Shown: piece after piece, positions 1 through 8,136 of the stretch
Layout of the letters: the number at the start of each line of letters is the position of its first letter
Position numbering within the stretch: the stretch's first letter is position 1
Translations under genes and position numbers: made by a program
Source: Proteiniphilum sp. UBA4977
GTDB taxonomy: Bacteria > Bacteroidota > Bacteroidia > Bacteroidales > Dysgonomonadaceae
Assembly (NCBI GenBank): GCA_002398565.1
Contig: DGZP01000006.1
Span: 8,392-48,152 of the forward strand
Direction of reading: 5' to 3'
Length of the DNA: 39,761 nt
Notes under the pieces: generated by a model
What the model saw: only the letters and a program-made list of their open reading frames with translations
Database searches by the model: none
Told to the model about the DNA's origin: nothing

Positions 1-1
1 T

Positions 2-892
2 GCAGGAAAGAGTCCAATACTTAGTTACCGGTATGCAATGATGTATCCGCCGGAAGGAGTGGATGGCCTGTTTAAGCGTTCGGGGTTCATTCATCCGCTG
101 TGGTCTCCCCGGGGGGAGGTGTTGTCTCGGGTTCAGCCGCCAGATCATTATCATCATTACGGTATCTGGGGGCCGTGGACTATGACTCATATTGGCGACA
201 GGGAAGTAGATTTTTGGAATTTGAACAAAGGTCAGGGCACCGTAAAGTTTGCCGGTTTTATATCCGAAACAATCGGTGATGTTTTTTCCGGATTCAAGGC
301 ATTGCAACAACATATCGATTTCGGGGCGAAAGGGGAGGATCAGGTCGCGATGAATGAAGTGTTGGATGTGAGGGTATGGAATACCGGTAACGGTGTCTGG
401 ATGATTGATTATACCACATCCCTCAGCACACCCTTGGAGAATGGTATTACGCTTGATGCCTACAGGTATGGGGGAGGAATAGGTTACAGGGCTACAGAAA
501 AATGGACAAAAGAGAACTGTACGGTATTAACCTCGGAAGGCAAAACAAGGATCGATGCGGATGGCAGTAACGCGCGCTGGTGTATTGTGGAGGGGGAATC
601 GAAAACTCCGGAGGGCCGATCGGGTATACTGTTTTTAAGTCACCCTTCCAACCGCGCCCATCCTGAGCCCATGCGCGTATGGCCGCTGGATGGTAATGGA
701 GGCAGGGGAGATATGTTTTTTGAATTCACTCCCATTCGGCATCAATCGTGGAAGTTGAAAAATGGAAATGAGTACGTATTGAAGTACCGGATGATCGTGT
801 TCGACGGTTCGCTTGACAAAGTAACGGCCGAGAAGTATTGGAACAGTTTTTCCAGAGCACCTGAAATTGAAATTCAGAAAAATAGTAAATAG
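2..892 (+). CDS. DUF6807 family protein, 5'-truncated by window edge
   Basis: The reading frame is open to the left edge: the codons before the first ATG (position 38) read AGKSPILSYRYA and run straight into the conserved body, so the true start lies outside the window and the ATG at 38 is internal. The motifs PPEGVDGLFKRSGFIHPLWS, PPDHYHHYGIWGPW and REVDFWNL are hallmarks of the family Pfam calls DUF6807, often mislabelled 'methane oxygenase PmoA' in databases. The clustered histidines (DHYHHYG) could bind a ligand or metal, but no catalytic role can be read from them. The protein probably acts in the periplasm on carbohydrate; its signal peptide would be outside the window. It is followed after 7 bp by a second DUF6807 gene and then a sugar-type oxidoreductase, so one operon is likely. 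Family confidence is high; function is unknown. Confidence 0.85.
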   Translation, partial: AGKSPILSYRYAMMYPPEGVDGLFKRSGFIHPLWSPRGEVLSRVQPPDHYHHYGIWGPWTMTHIGDREVDFWNLNKGQGTVKFAGFISETIGDVFSGFKALQQHIDFGAKGEDQVAMNEVLDVRVWNTGNGVWMIDYTTSLSTPLENGITLDAYRYGGGIGYRATEKWTKENCTVLTSEGKTRIDADGSNARWCIVEGESKTPEGRSGILFLSHPSNRAHPEPMRVWPLDGNGGRGDMFFEFTPIRHQSWKLKNGNEYVLKYRMIVFDGSLDKVTAEKYWNSFSRAPEIEIQKNSK

Positions 893-899
893 ATAAATC

Positions 900-1802
900 A
901 TGAAAAAAATTGCACATTTTATTTTATGCACGGTCTTTTTTTGCCATGCTGCTTTTCCTCAGTCGAAAGTAACGGCGGAGAGATTGGGTGATAAGATTAA
1001 CATCAAGATTGATGGGAACCTTTTTACCAGTTACATTCTCTCTGATTTTGAGAAATATCCGTTTTTTTACCCGGTAAATGGCCCATCGAAGGCATCCGTG
1101 ACCTCTATGCGTAATGCAAATTATCCCCATCACAGTTCACTCTTTTTTGGCTGTGACAGAGTCAATGGAGGTAATTACTGGCAGGAGGGTATTGAAAGAG
1201 GCCAGATAATTTCTTTGCGGGCAGATATTATTGAGTCGGGATCGGAAAGGGTAGCTATTGAGAATGAATGCATCTGGAGGCGACCCGGCGCCGATGCCCC
1301 CATCAAGGACAAACGAACCATCATTGTATCGGCTCCGTCGAAAGATAAATTTCAGATTGACTTCGATATCACAATGGAGATGCTGATGGACGTGGTGATC
1401 GAAAAAACGAATCATTCTCTTTTTAGCGGACGGATTGATCCTGATCTGGCAGTGACCAACGGGGGTACAATGATCAATGCCGAAGGAGACACGGGTGAGA
1501 AGGACACCTTTGGAAAACGTTCGCCGTGGATTGATTGTCATGGAAAAAGGTTGGGTAAAACAGAAGGGATTGCCATTTTACAGCACCCCTCCAATGCGTG
1601 GTATCCTGCGCCGTGGTTTACGCGCGATTATGGTTTCTTTTCTCCCACACCCATGTACTGGCCTAAGGATGATAAAAGTACGCCGTTGAAAAAAGGAGAG
1701 TTGATCCGGCTCCGATATAGGGTAATTGTTCATGAAGGCAATCACATTGAGGCGGGTATCGCGCGTGAATTCCAAAAATATGCATCAGAAAAAAATAATT
1801 AA
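900..1802 (+). CDS. DUF6807 family secreted protein
   Basis: A 300-aa protein with an N-terminal signal peptide (MKKIAHFILCTVFFCHAAFPQ, cut near residue 21), so probably periplasmic or surface exposed. The body has the DUF6807 pattern: YPFFYPVNGPSK near residue 54, NYPHHSSLFFGCD near 78, the paired WIDCHGK and IAILQHPSNAWYPAPWF in the second half, and a C-terminal IRLRYRVIVHEG strand. It is a divergent paralogue of the upstream gene; both end with a 'LRYR-(M/V)IV' strand. The stop codon lies 2 bp before the next ATG, showing tight operon organisation with the Gfo/Idh/MocA oxidoreductase downstream. DUF6807 proteins are frequent partners of such oxidoreductases in Bacteroidota and Planctomycetota, but their reaction is not established. 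The old 'methane oxygenase' label is not credible here. Confidence 0.85.
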   Translation: MKKIAHFILCTVFFCHAAFPQSKVTAERLGDKINIKIDGNLFTSYILSDFEKYPFFYPVNGPSKASVTSMRNANYPHHSSLFFGCDRVNGGNYWQEGIERGQIISLRADIIESGSERVAIENECIWRRPGADAPIKDKRTIIVSAPSKDKFQIDFDITMEMLMDVVIEKTNHSLFSGRIDPDLAVTNGGTMINAEGDTGEKDTFGKRSPWIDCHGKRLGKTEGIAILQHPSNAWYPAPWFTRDYGFFSPTPMYWPKDDKSTPLKKGELIRLRYRVIVHEGNHIEAGIAREFQKYASEKNN

Positions 1803-1804
1803 AC

Positions 1805-3181
1805 ATGAGACGAAGAGTATTTATAAAGCAAGCAACGGCCACGGCAGTAGGGGCAGTTGTATTCCCTACCATTGTTCCCTCGTCGGTATTCGGTAAGAAT
1901 GCGCCGAGCAACAAGATCAATATCGGACAGATAGGATTTGGTAGGATCGCACGCGATCATGATGTGGCTGAAACCATCAAATATGATCAGGCTCAGTTTA
2001 TCGCCGTGTGCGATGTAGATAAAAAGCGCCTTTTGGACGGTAAGAAGTTTATCGACGATTATTATGCGAAGAAAACGGGCAGCAGCAAATACTCGAATGT
2101 CCGCATGTATGATGATTACCAGGAGATGTTGTTGAACAAGGACATCGATGCTGTGATCATCAGTACGCCTGATCATCAGCATGCAGAACCTGCAGCCCGG
2201 GCCGCCTTGGCCAAAAAAGACATCTACCTGCAAAAACCCACCTCGCTGACGGTGCACGAGGGCCGGTTCTTGAGTGATATTGTCAGGAAGCAAGGTGTTA
2301 TCCTTCAGGTAGGCACCCAGCAGCGCTCCTCGCCGCAATTCAGGATCGCAGCGGAATTGGTCAGGAACGGAAGAATAGGTAAGCTGCACACGGTGAAAAT
2401 CGGTTTGCCGGGAGACCCGTCCGGACCCGAAGCGGCTCAGATGCCCATTCCCGAGAATCTGAACTACGACATGTGGCTTGGTTCGACGCCCGAAGTGTAT
2501 TACACGGAGATACGCGTGCATCCCCAGGACAATTATGGCCGTCCGGGCTGGTTGCGGTGTGAGCAATTCGGCTCTGGCATGATCACTGGCTGGGGTCAGC
2601 ACCATTTCGATTCTGCCGCATGGGGAATGAATACGGAATACACGGGTCCAGTTTCCGTTGAAGCGGTGGCCCAGTTCCCCAAGTCGGGATTGTGGAACGT
2701 GCACGGCGATTTTATGGTGAAGGCCGAATATGCAAATGGAGTTACCATGTACACCAGCGGCGGATATACGAACGGTATCCGGTATGAAGGTACGCAGGGT
2801 TGGATCTTTGTCTCACGAGGGAGTTACATGGCTTCAGCCAGCGATCCAGTAGATAAGGAGAAGAGTGCGAGAGCGTTGGACGCGAGCGACCCGAAGATTC
2901 TCACTTCCGAAATAAAGGAACATGAGATTCACCTGTATCGAAGCGATAACCAGCACGGCAACTGGTTGGATTGCATCAAAACAAGGAAAGAACCGATTTC
3001 TCCGGTGGAGATCGGCCATCGTGCCTGTACCGTATGTCTGATCAGCCACATCGCCATGAAGGTGCCGGGCAGGTTAGAGTGGGATCCCAACACCGAGAAA
3101 TTCAGAAACAGTGAAGCGGCCAACTCGATGCTAAAGCGGTCGCAACGGTATCCCTATGGTACTGATTATATCAAGGTTTGA
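1805..3181 (+). CDS. Gfo/Idh/MocA-family oxidoreductase, Tat-like signal
   Basis: A 458-aa NAD(P)-dependent sugar oxidoreductase. The N-terminus MRRRVFIKQATATAVGAVVF matches a twin-arginine-type leader (RRxFIK), so export in folded form with its cofactor is likely. The Rossmann motif IGQIGFGRIA lies near residues 39-48, and the family's usual EKP appears as QKPTSLTVHEG near residue 141, with Gln replacing Glu. The C-terminal alpha/beta domain contains GWGQHHFDSAAWGM. Exported members of this family act on glycosides or sugar lactones, and some start redox-type glycosidic cleavage through 3-keto intermediates; whether this one does is inference. It starts 2 bp after the DUF6807 gene and is probably co-transcribed with it. 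Confidence 0.9.
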   Translation: MRRRVFIKQATATAVGAVVFPTIVPSSVFGKNAPSNKINIGQIGFGRIARDHDVAETIKYDQAQFIAVCDVDKKRLLDGKKFIDDYYAKKTGSSKYSNVRMYDDYQEMLLNKDIDAVIISTPDHQHAEPAARAALAKKDIYLQKPTSLTVHEGRFLSDIVRKQGVILQVGTQQRSSPQFRIAAELVRNGRIGKLHTVKIGLPGDPSGPEAAQMPIPENLNYDMWLGSTPEVYYTEIRVHPQDNYGRPGWLRCEQFGSGMITGWGQHHFDSAAWGMNTEYTGPVSVEAVAQFPKSGLWNVHGDFMVKAEYANGVTMYTSGGYTNGIRYEGTQGWIFVSRGSYMASASDPVDKEKSARALDASDPKILTSEIKEHEIHLYRSDNQHGNWLDCIKTRKEPISPVEIGHRACTVCLISHIAMKVPGRLEWDPNTEKFRNSEAANSMLKRSQRYPYGTDYIKV

Positions 3182-3199
3182 GGTGAAAACCTGATCGAT

Positions 3200-3222
3200 G
3201 ACTGATGGCTATTGCATCAGTC
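3200..3222. repeat. Short perfect hairpin between oxidoreductase genes
   Basis: The 8-base arm GACTGATG (3200-3207) and its exact reverse complement CATCAGTC (3215-3222) flank a 7-nt loop, just after the stop of the upstream oxidoreductase. There is no U-tract on either side, so a standard intrinsic terminator is not supported. It could be an mRNA-processing or attenuating hairpin. The rest of the 155-bp gap shows no clear -7 box. Confidence 0.45.
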
Positions 3223-3336
3223 GGCATATAATTGGAAACGATCACATGCAAGATCTGATCACAAAGGTTGACCAATGAATTTATGACTCCCTTCGAATAA
3301 GTCTTTTTAATAAAAATACATTCAAAAACCCGATTG

Positions 3337-4752
3337 ATGAAAAATCTATTACATACTTTCACGCCGATTCTTATCATGCTTTTCATTTTGTCATGCAATA
3401 CCCAAAAAGAGAAAAAAGAATCGAAGCCATCGTTTACCGGCAGAGATGGGGAAATTGAACTGGTAGTATTGGATCCGGGCCATTTTCATGCAAGCCTGTT
3501 GCAAAAGTTTCCGCAGAAACAGGTGAACGATACTGTATGGGTATATGCGCCCGAGGGTGATGAGCTGAACCAGTATATGAAGAGCATCGAGGGGTATAAC
3601 CGGCGTTCCGATGATCCCACCCGTTGGCATGAAATGGTCTGTGCGGGTGAGGATTATCTTGAGCGGATGATCGAGGAGAAAAAAGGAAATGTAGTGATCC
3701 TTGCCGGTAACAACGGAAAGAAAACCGGTTATATTGCCAAGTCGATCAATGCCGGCTACAATGTCCTTTCAGACAAGCCGATGGCCATCAACAAGGAAGG
3801 ATTCAAACTGCTGGAGGCTGCATTCGATAGCGCCCGCGCGCAGGATGTATATCTCTATGATGTGATGACCGAACGCTACGAGATACTGAACACCCTCACG
3901 CGTGAGCTCATCAACAACAGAGAACTGTTTGGTGAACTCCGGGACGGCACTCCTGATGATCCTTCTGTTGTCATGGAAAACGTACATCATTTCTATAAAC
4001 AGGTTTCGGGGAATGTACTGGTCCGTCCCGCGTGGTTCTATGATGTGGAACAGCAGGGCGAAGGGATGGTGGATGTGGCCACTCATCTGGTCGATTTGAT
4101 TCACTGGCAGTGCTTCCCGGATTCCACCATCGATTACCGCAATGATGTGCAGATAACTTCAGCCAACCATTGGCCCACAACATTGACGTTGGATGATTTC
4201 ACACGCTCCACTCAATTAGAGGCCTTCCCCGATTTTCTCACCAAGTATGTCAAAGATGGCAGGCTGGATGTGTACAGCAACGGCAGGATCAACTATCGGG
4301 TGAAAGGAAAGAACATCCAAGTTACCGCACTTTGGAATTATGAAGCCCCGGAAGGAGGGGGTGATGCATACAGTGCCTTGATCAAAGGGACGCGCGCCAG
4401 CGTAGAAATTGTACAGAATAAAGAGGAGAACTATATCAAGCAATTGTATATCGATAAAGATCAAGCTGTTGATGGGAAAGTCTTCGAATTGGCATTGAGT
4501 GAGATGGTTTCCGAACTGCAAAAAACCTATCCTTATCTGTCTGTACAACGAATTACGGATGAGCGGTATCAAATTATTGTTCCCGTAGAAAACAGAAAGG
4601 GACACGAAGATTATTTTGGAATGGTAGCTGCAAAATATTTCGGCTATCTAGTGAATCGGGATTTACCCGAATGGGAGGTATCCAATATGTTGGCCAAGTA
4701 TTATATCACCACCACTGCGTTGGAAATGGCAAAAAAGAATTCCACGCCTTAA
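3337..4752 (+). CDS. Gfo/Idh/MocA-like oxidoreductase lipoprotein
   Basis: A 471-aa protein counted from the ATG at 3337; a TTG one codon upstream is less likely. The leader MKNLLHTFTPILIMLFILSC ends in a lipobox, so it is a lipidated periplasmic or outer-membrane protein. A Rossmann-like N-terminal half is recognisable from ELVVLDPGHFHASLL, the sequence VVILAGNNGKKTGYI and SDKPMAINKEGFKLLEAAF, where DKP corresponds to the EKP motif of the family. The C-terminal half has the putative oxidoreductase C-terminal domain typical of Bacteroidota (GEGMVDVATHLVDLIHWQ, NYEAPEGGGDAYSALIKGTR). Its pairing with a second exported oxidoreductase and two DUF6807 proteins suggests a periplasmic redox step on a glycan or its products. 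The substrate is unknown. Confidence 0.85.
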   Translation: MKNLLHTFTPILIMLFILSCNTQKEKKESKPSFTGRDGEIELVVLDPGHFHASLLQKFPQKQVNDTVWVYAPEGDELNQYMKSIEGYNRRSDDPTRWHEMVCAGEDYLERMIEEKKGNVVILAGNNGKKTGYIAKSINAGYNVLSDKPMAINKEGFKLLEAAFDSARAQDVYLYDVMTERYEILNTLTRELINNRELFGELRDGTPDDPSVVMENVHHFYKQVSGNVLVRPAWFYDVEQQGEGMVDVATHLVDLIHWQCFPDSTIDYRNDVQITSANHWPTTLTLDDFTRSTQLEAFPDFLTKYVKDGRLDVYSNGRINYRVKGKNIQVTALWNYEAPEGGGDAYSALIKGTRASVEIVQNKEENYIKQLYIDKDQAVDGKVFELALSEMVSELQKTYPYLSVQRITDERYQIIVPVENRKGHEDYFGMVAAKYFGYLVNRDLPEWEVSNMLAKYYITTTALEMAKKNSTP

Positions 4753-4803
4753 TCTTGAAAAAGATGATTGAAGAGGAAAAAAGAATGTCGGTGAACTGGC
4801 TTC

Positions 4804-4811
4804 TAACTTTG
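4804..4811 (+). promoter_or_regulatory. Candidate Bacteroidetes -7 promoter box (TAACTTTG) for susC1
   Basis: TAACTTTG matches the Bacteroidetes -7 consensus TAnnTTTG and sits in the 254-bp gap before susC1. No clear TTTG -33 box lies 19-21 bp upstream, so it may be activator dependent. If used, it gives a leader of about 190 nt containing the inverted repeats at 4879-4904 and 4918-4960. Confidence 0.45.
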
Positions 4812-4878
4812 TTAACGACTAAAATGCAAAAAAATACTGTGACTTGCAAATATACATGTAGTCTTTAATTATTTCAAT

Positions 4879-4904
4879 CATCATTTTTGATTTATTGAAT
4901 GATG
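4879..4904. repeat. AT-rich inverted repeat in susC1 leader
   Basis: CATCATT (4879-4885) pairs exactly with AATGATG (4898-4904) around a 12-nt loop. It is a weak hairpin without a U-tract and lies in the probable 5' untranslated leader of susC1. Confidence 0.35.
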
Positions 4905-4917
4905 TCTTTATAGGGAA

Positions 4918-4960
4918 TGGGTTTTATCTACAATGTTCATGGGATACTTATAAAAACCCA
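4918..4960. repeat. Inverted repeat 47 bp before susC1 start
   Basis: TGGGTTTTAT (4918-4927) is complementary to ATAAAAACCCA (4950-4960) apart from one extra A, separated by 22 nt. The arms would fold into a stem just ahead of the susC1 initiation region. It could be a leader-RNA control element or an operator. No regulator gene is nearby to assign it to. Confidence 0.45.
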
Positions 4961-5006
4961 ATGAAAAATTTAAATGTGTAATATTAAATCTTAAATTATT
5001 TTTAGA

Positions 5007-8000
5007 ATGAGGAAATTATATGTCTTATTGTTATTGTCATTGGTGACGTTGTCTGTGACGGCTCAGAGAGTCAGGGTCACAGGTGCCGTGGTAGATGCAA
5101 CCAACGCGGAGCTTCCCGGTGTGACTGTGATAGAAAAGGGCACATCCAACGGAACAGTGACTGACCTTGACGGCAATTTCTCACTGACGGTCGCCGGCAA
5201 CAACAGCGTGCTGGTCTTTTCGTTCGTGGGATTTGAAAGCCAGGAAATTGAAGTAGGTACACAGAGAAGCCTGAGTATCACGATGGAGGAGTCTTCTCAG
5301 ACACTCGATGATGTGGTGGTGGTCGCCTTTGGTACTCAGAAGAAAGAAGAGATTGTAGGCTCTGTTTCCACGATTCGCCCTTCCGAATTGAAGACTCCCT
5401 CCAGCAACCTGACCACCTCCCTTGCGGGTAGGATGTCGGGTGTGATTGCTTATCAGCGGTCGGGTGAGCCAGGTCTGGACAACGCGGAATTCTTTATTCG
5501 TGGAGTGACCACATTTGGTTACAAAAAAGACCCGCTGATACTGATCGACGGGATTGAACTCACATCAACAGATCTCGCACGTCTCAATCCGGATGACATC
5601 TCCAGCTTTTCAATCATGAAAGATGCCACCGCTACGGCATTGTATGGTGCCAGGGGTGCCAATGGTGTGATTTTGGTCACTACGAAAGAGGGAAGGGAAG
5701 GAAAAGCCAAGATCTCACTGAGGGTAGAAGGATCTGCATCCATGCCTACCCGTGATGTGGAGTTAGCCGACCCAGTTACCTACATGAAACTGAACAACGA
5801 AGCGATCCTGACGCGAGATCCGCTGGGGCGAATTCTCTATTCGGATGACAAGATCGAGAACACGGTACCCGGTTCCGGTTCATACATCTATCCTACTACC
5901 GACTGGAAAGAGGAGCTGTTCAAGGATTATGCCATGAATCAGCGTGTAAATCTAAGTGTTTCGGGTGGTGGTAATATTGCCAGGTATTTCGTGGCCGGCT
6001 CATTCAACCAGGACAACGGGGTCCTGAAGGTGGATAACCGGAACAACTTCAACAACAACATCAAGCTCAGGACCTACTCATTGCGATCGAATGTGAATGT
6101 CAATGTGTTTCCCACCACTGAGATGATTCTCCGTATCTCAGGGGTGTTTGATGATTACAAGGGGCCGCTCTACGGTGGTGGGGATCTCTATACTCGTGTG
6201 ATGCGTGCCAACCCGGTACTTTTCCCCGCTTACTATCCGAAAGATAAGGATCATCCATTTGTGGAGCACATTATGTTTGGGAACTACGATGATGGACAGT
6301 ATCTGAATCCTTATGCTGATCTGGTGAGGGGATACCGTGACAATTCACGTTCCAATGTAAACGCACAGATTGAATTTAAGCAAGACCTGAAGTTTGTGAC
6401 AGAAGGCTTGAGGGCACGGGCTCGTTTCAATACCACCCGTACCTCCTATTTTGATCTCTCCAGACACTACTCTCCCTTCTATTATCAGTTGGAGAGTTAC
6501 AATACTCGTGAGAACAGCTATAGGGTGGGAATCATTGATCCCGATGGAGGTACAGAATACCTCACCTATAATGAAGGCGAAAAGAGGGTCAATTCTACCG
6601 TCTACATCGAAACAGCTCTCGATTACAACCGTTTGTTTGCTGACAGGCACAACCTGAGCGGCATGCTGGTCTATGTACTCAGACAACAACTGAACGGAAA
6701 TGCCGGTTCACTGCAGTCCTCGCTACCCTACCGTAACCTGGGTCTTTCAGGGAGGGCTACCTATGGATTCGACAACCGTTACTTTGCCGAGTTCAACTTC
6801 GGTTACAACGGTTCTGAACGTTTCTACAAGACACATCGCTGGGGTTTCTTCCCTTCGGCTGGATTAGCCTGGAGCATCTCGAATGAGAACTTTTTCAGCG
6901 GGTTGAAGAAGACAGTTGACAATTTGAGGCTGCGTGCCACCTACGGTCTTGTGGGTAACGATGCCATCGGTTCGGGTCGTTTCCTATACCTCTCGGAAAT
7001 CAATCCAAATGCATCCGGAATGAGTGCTGTGTTCGGCCGTGACAACGGTTATCAGCGCAATGGTTACTCGGTGATCCGTTATTCCGATAACGATATCACC
7101 TGGGAGACCGCCAAGAAGATGAATGCCGCGCTGGAAATAGGTCTATTTAACAAAGTGGATATCATTGCTGAGTATTTCACCGAGAATCGGTACAACATCC
7201 TCCAGGAGAGAGCATCCACGCCTGCCTCAATGGGGCTTTGGACGGTGCCCGCAGCCAATATAGGCAAGGCTTCGGGGCATGGAGTTGATATTTCTGTTGA
7301 CATCAACCACTATATCAACAAGGATATGTGGGTCCAGGGAAGGGGTAATTTCACCTATGCCACCAGTGTCTATGATGTGTATGAAGAGTATGACTATCCG
7401 AATGCGCCTTGGAGATCGCGAATCGGCTATCCTATCAGTCAGAACTGGGGCTATATCGCTGAAAGTCTCTTTGCCGATGATGCCGAGGTGGCCAACTCAC
7501 CCAGACAGTTCGGCGACTACATGGCGGGAGATATTAAATATCGTGATGTGAATGGTGACGGTGTGATTTCCACGTTGGATCAGGTACCCATCGGGTACCC
7601 TACCACACCTGAAATTGTATACGGTTTCGGTTTTTCCTACGGATACAAGCAGTTCGATATATCTGCCTTCTTTCAGGGCTCCGGAAGAAGCTCTTTCTGG
7701 ATTAGTCCTTCCGCAACGGCACCCTTTGTGCCTTACTACTACAACGATTCGGAGCAAAGCTCCGGTACAATTTTCACCAACCAATTGTTGAAAGCTTATG
7801 CCGACAGTTACTGGTCGGAAGAAAAGCGAGATCTGTATGCTTTGTGGCCACGTCTTAGCACCTATCCCATTCAAAACAACACGGTGAGCAGCACCTGGTT
7901 CATGCGGAATGGCTCCTTTATGAGGCTGAAACAGGTTGAAATGGGGTATACTCTTCCCAATAACCTGGTAAAACGTCTAGGCATGTCCGACATGCGCCTA

Positions 8001-8126
8001 TATATGAACTGCACCAATCTCTTCACATGGAGCAAGTTTAAACTCTGGGATGTGGAGATGGCTGGTAACGGCTTGAAGTACCCCATTCAGAAGGTGTTTA
8101 ACGTTGGACTCACATTATCTTATTAA
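5007..8126 (+). CDS. SusC/RagA-type TonB-dependent outer-membrane transporter (SusC1)
   Basis: A 1039-aa outer-membrane importer of oligosaccharides, working with the SusD lipoprotein encoded just downstream. It has a signal peptide (MRKLYVLLLLSLVTLSVTAQ), then a carboxypeptidase-D-regulatory-like domain at about residues 22-105 (VRVTGAVVDATNAELPGVTV, then FSFVGFESQEIEVG). The plug follows, beginning near LDDVVVVAFGTQKK and containing IMKDATATALYGARGANGV. A long beta-barrel ends in VFNVGLTLSY, with the C-terminal aromatic residue typical of barrel proteins. Length and order are normal for the SusC family. It is followed 10 bp later by susD1, a canonical tandem pair. The substrate is not readable from the sequence; the neighbours point to a glucuronic-acid- and arabinose-containing glycan. 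Confidence 0.95.
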   Translation: MRKLYVLLLLSLVTLSVTAQRVRVTGAVVDATNAELPGVTVIEKGTSNGTVTDLDGNFSLTVAGNNSVLVFSFVGFESQEIEVGTQRSLSITMEESSQTLDDVVVVAFGTQKKEEIVGSVSTIRPSELKTPSSNLTTSLAGRMSGVIAYQRSGEPGLDNAEFFIRGVTTFGYKKDPLILIDGIELTSTDLARLNPDDISSFSIMKDATATALYGARGANGVILVTTKEGREGKAKISLRVEGSASMPTRDVELADPVTYMKLNNEAILTRDPLGRILYSDDKIENTVPGSGSYIYPTTDWKEELFKDYAMNQRVNLSVSGGGNIARYFVAGSFNQDNGVLKVDNRNNFNNNIKLRTYSLRSNVNVNVFPTTEMILRISGVFDDYKGPLYGGGDLYTRVMRANPVLFPAYYPKDKDHPFVEHIMFGNYDDGQYLNPYADLVRGYRDNSRSNVNAQIEFKQDLKFVTEGLRARARFNTTRTSYFDLSRHYSPFYYQLESYNTRENSYRVGIIDPDGGTEYLTYNEGEKRVNSTVYIETALDYNRLFADRHNLSGMLVYVLRQQLNGNAGSLQSSLPYRNLGLSGRATYGFDNRYFAEFNFGYNGSERFYKTHRWGFFPSAGLAWSISNENFFSGLKKTVDNLRLRATYGLVGNDAIGSGRFLYLSEINPNASGMSAVFGRDNGYQRNGYSVIRYSDNDITWETAKKMNAALEIGLFNKVDIIAEYFTENRYNILQERASTPASMGLWTVPAANIGKASGHGVDISVDINHYINKDMWVQGRGNFTYATSVYDVYEEYDYPNAPWRSRIGYPISQNWGYIAESLFADDAEVANSPRQFGDYMAGDIKYRDVNGDGVISTLDQVPIGYPTTPEIVYGFGFSYGYKQFDISAFFQGSGRSSFWISPSATAPFVPYYYNDSEQSSGTIFTNQLLKAYADSYWSEEKRDLYALWPRLSTYPIQNNTVSSTWFMRNGSFMRLKQVEMGYTLPNNLVKRLGMSDMRLYMNCTNLFTWSKFKLWDVEMAGNGLKYPIQKVFNVGLTLSY

Positions 8127-8136
8127 TTCCTGTCTT

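Noticed and set aside
2..1802. 'Methane oxygenase PmoA' label often given to this family
   Set aside because: The proteins lack membrane helices and copper-site features of particulate methane monooxygenase; DUF6807 with unknown function is the honest label.
1799..2704. Long minus-strand frame (301 codons) opposite the Tat-type oxidoreductase
   Set aside because: It lies entirely antisense to a gene with strong family motifs and shows no recognisable domain; a shadow frame.
3240..3263. Repeated GATCACA (3240-3246 and 3257-3263), CRP-like half sites
   Set aside because: Direct rather than inverted, short, and not beside a recognisable promoter box.
4765..4776. TGATTGAAGAGG, similar to the repeat element upstream of GH115 copy 2
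   Set aside because: Only 9 of 12 positions match, it is at a different distance from its -7 box and is not repeated; probably chance.
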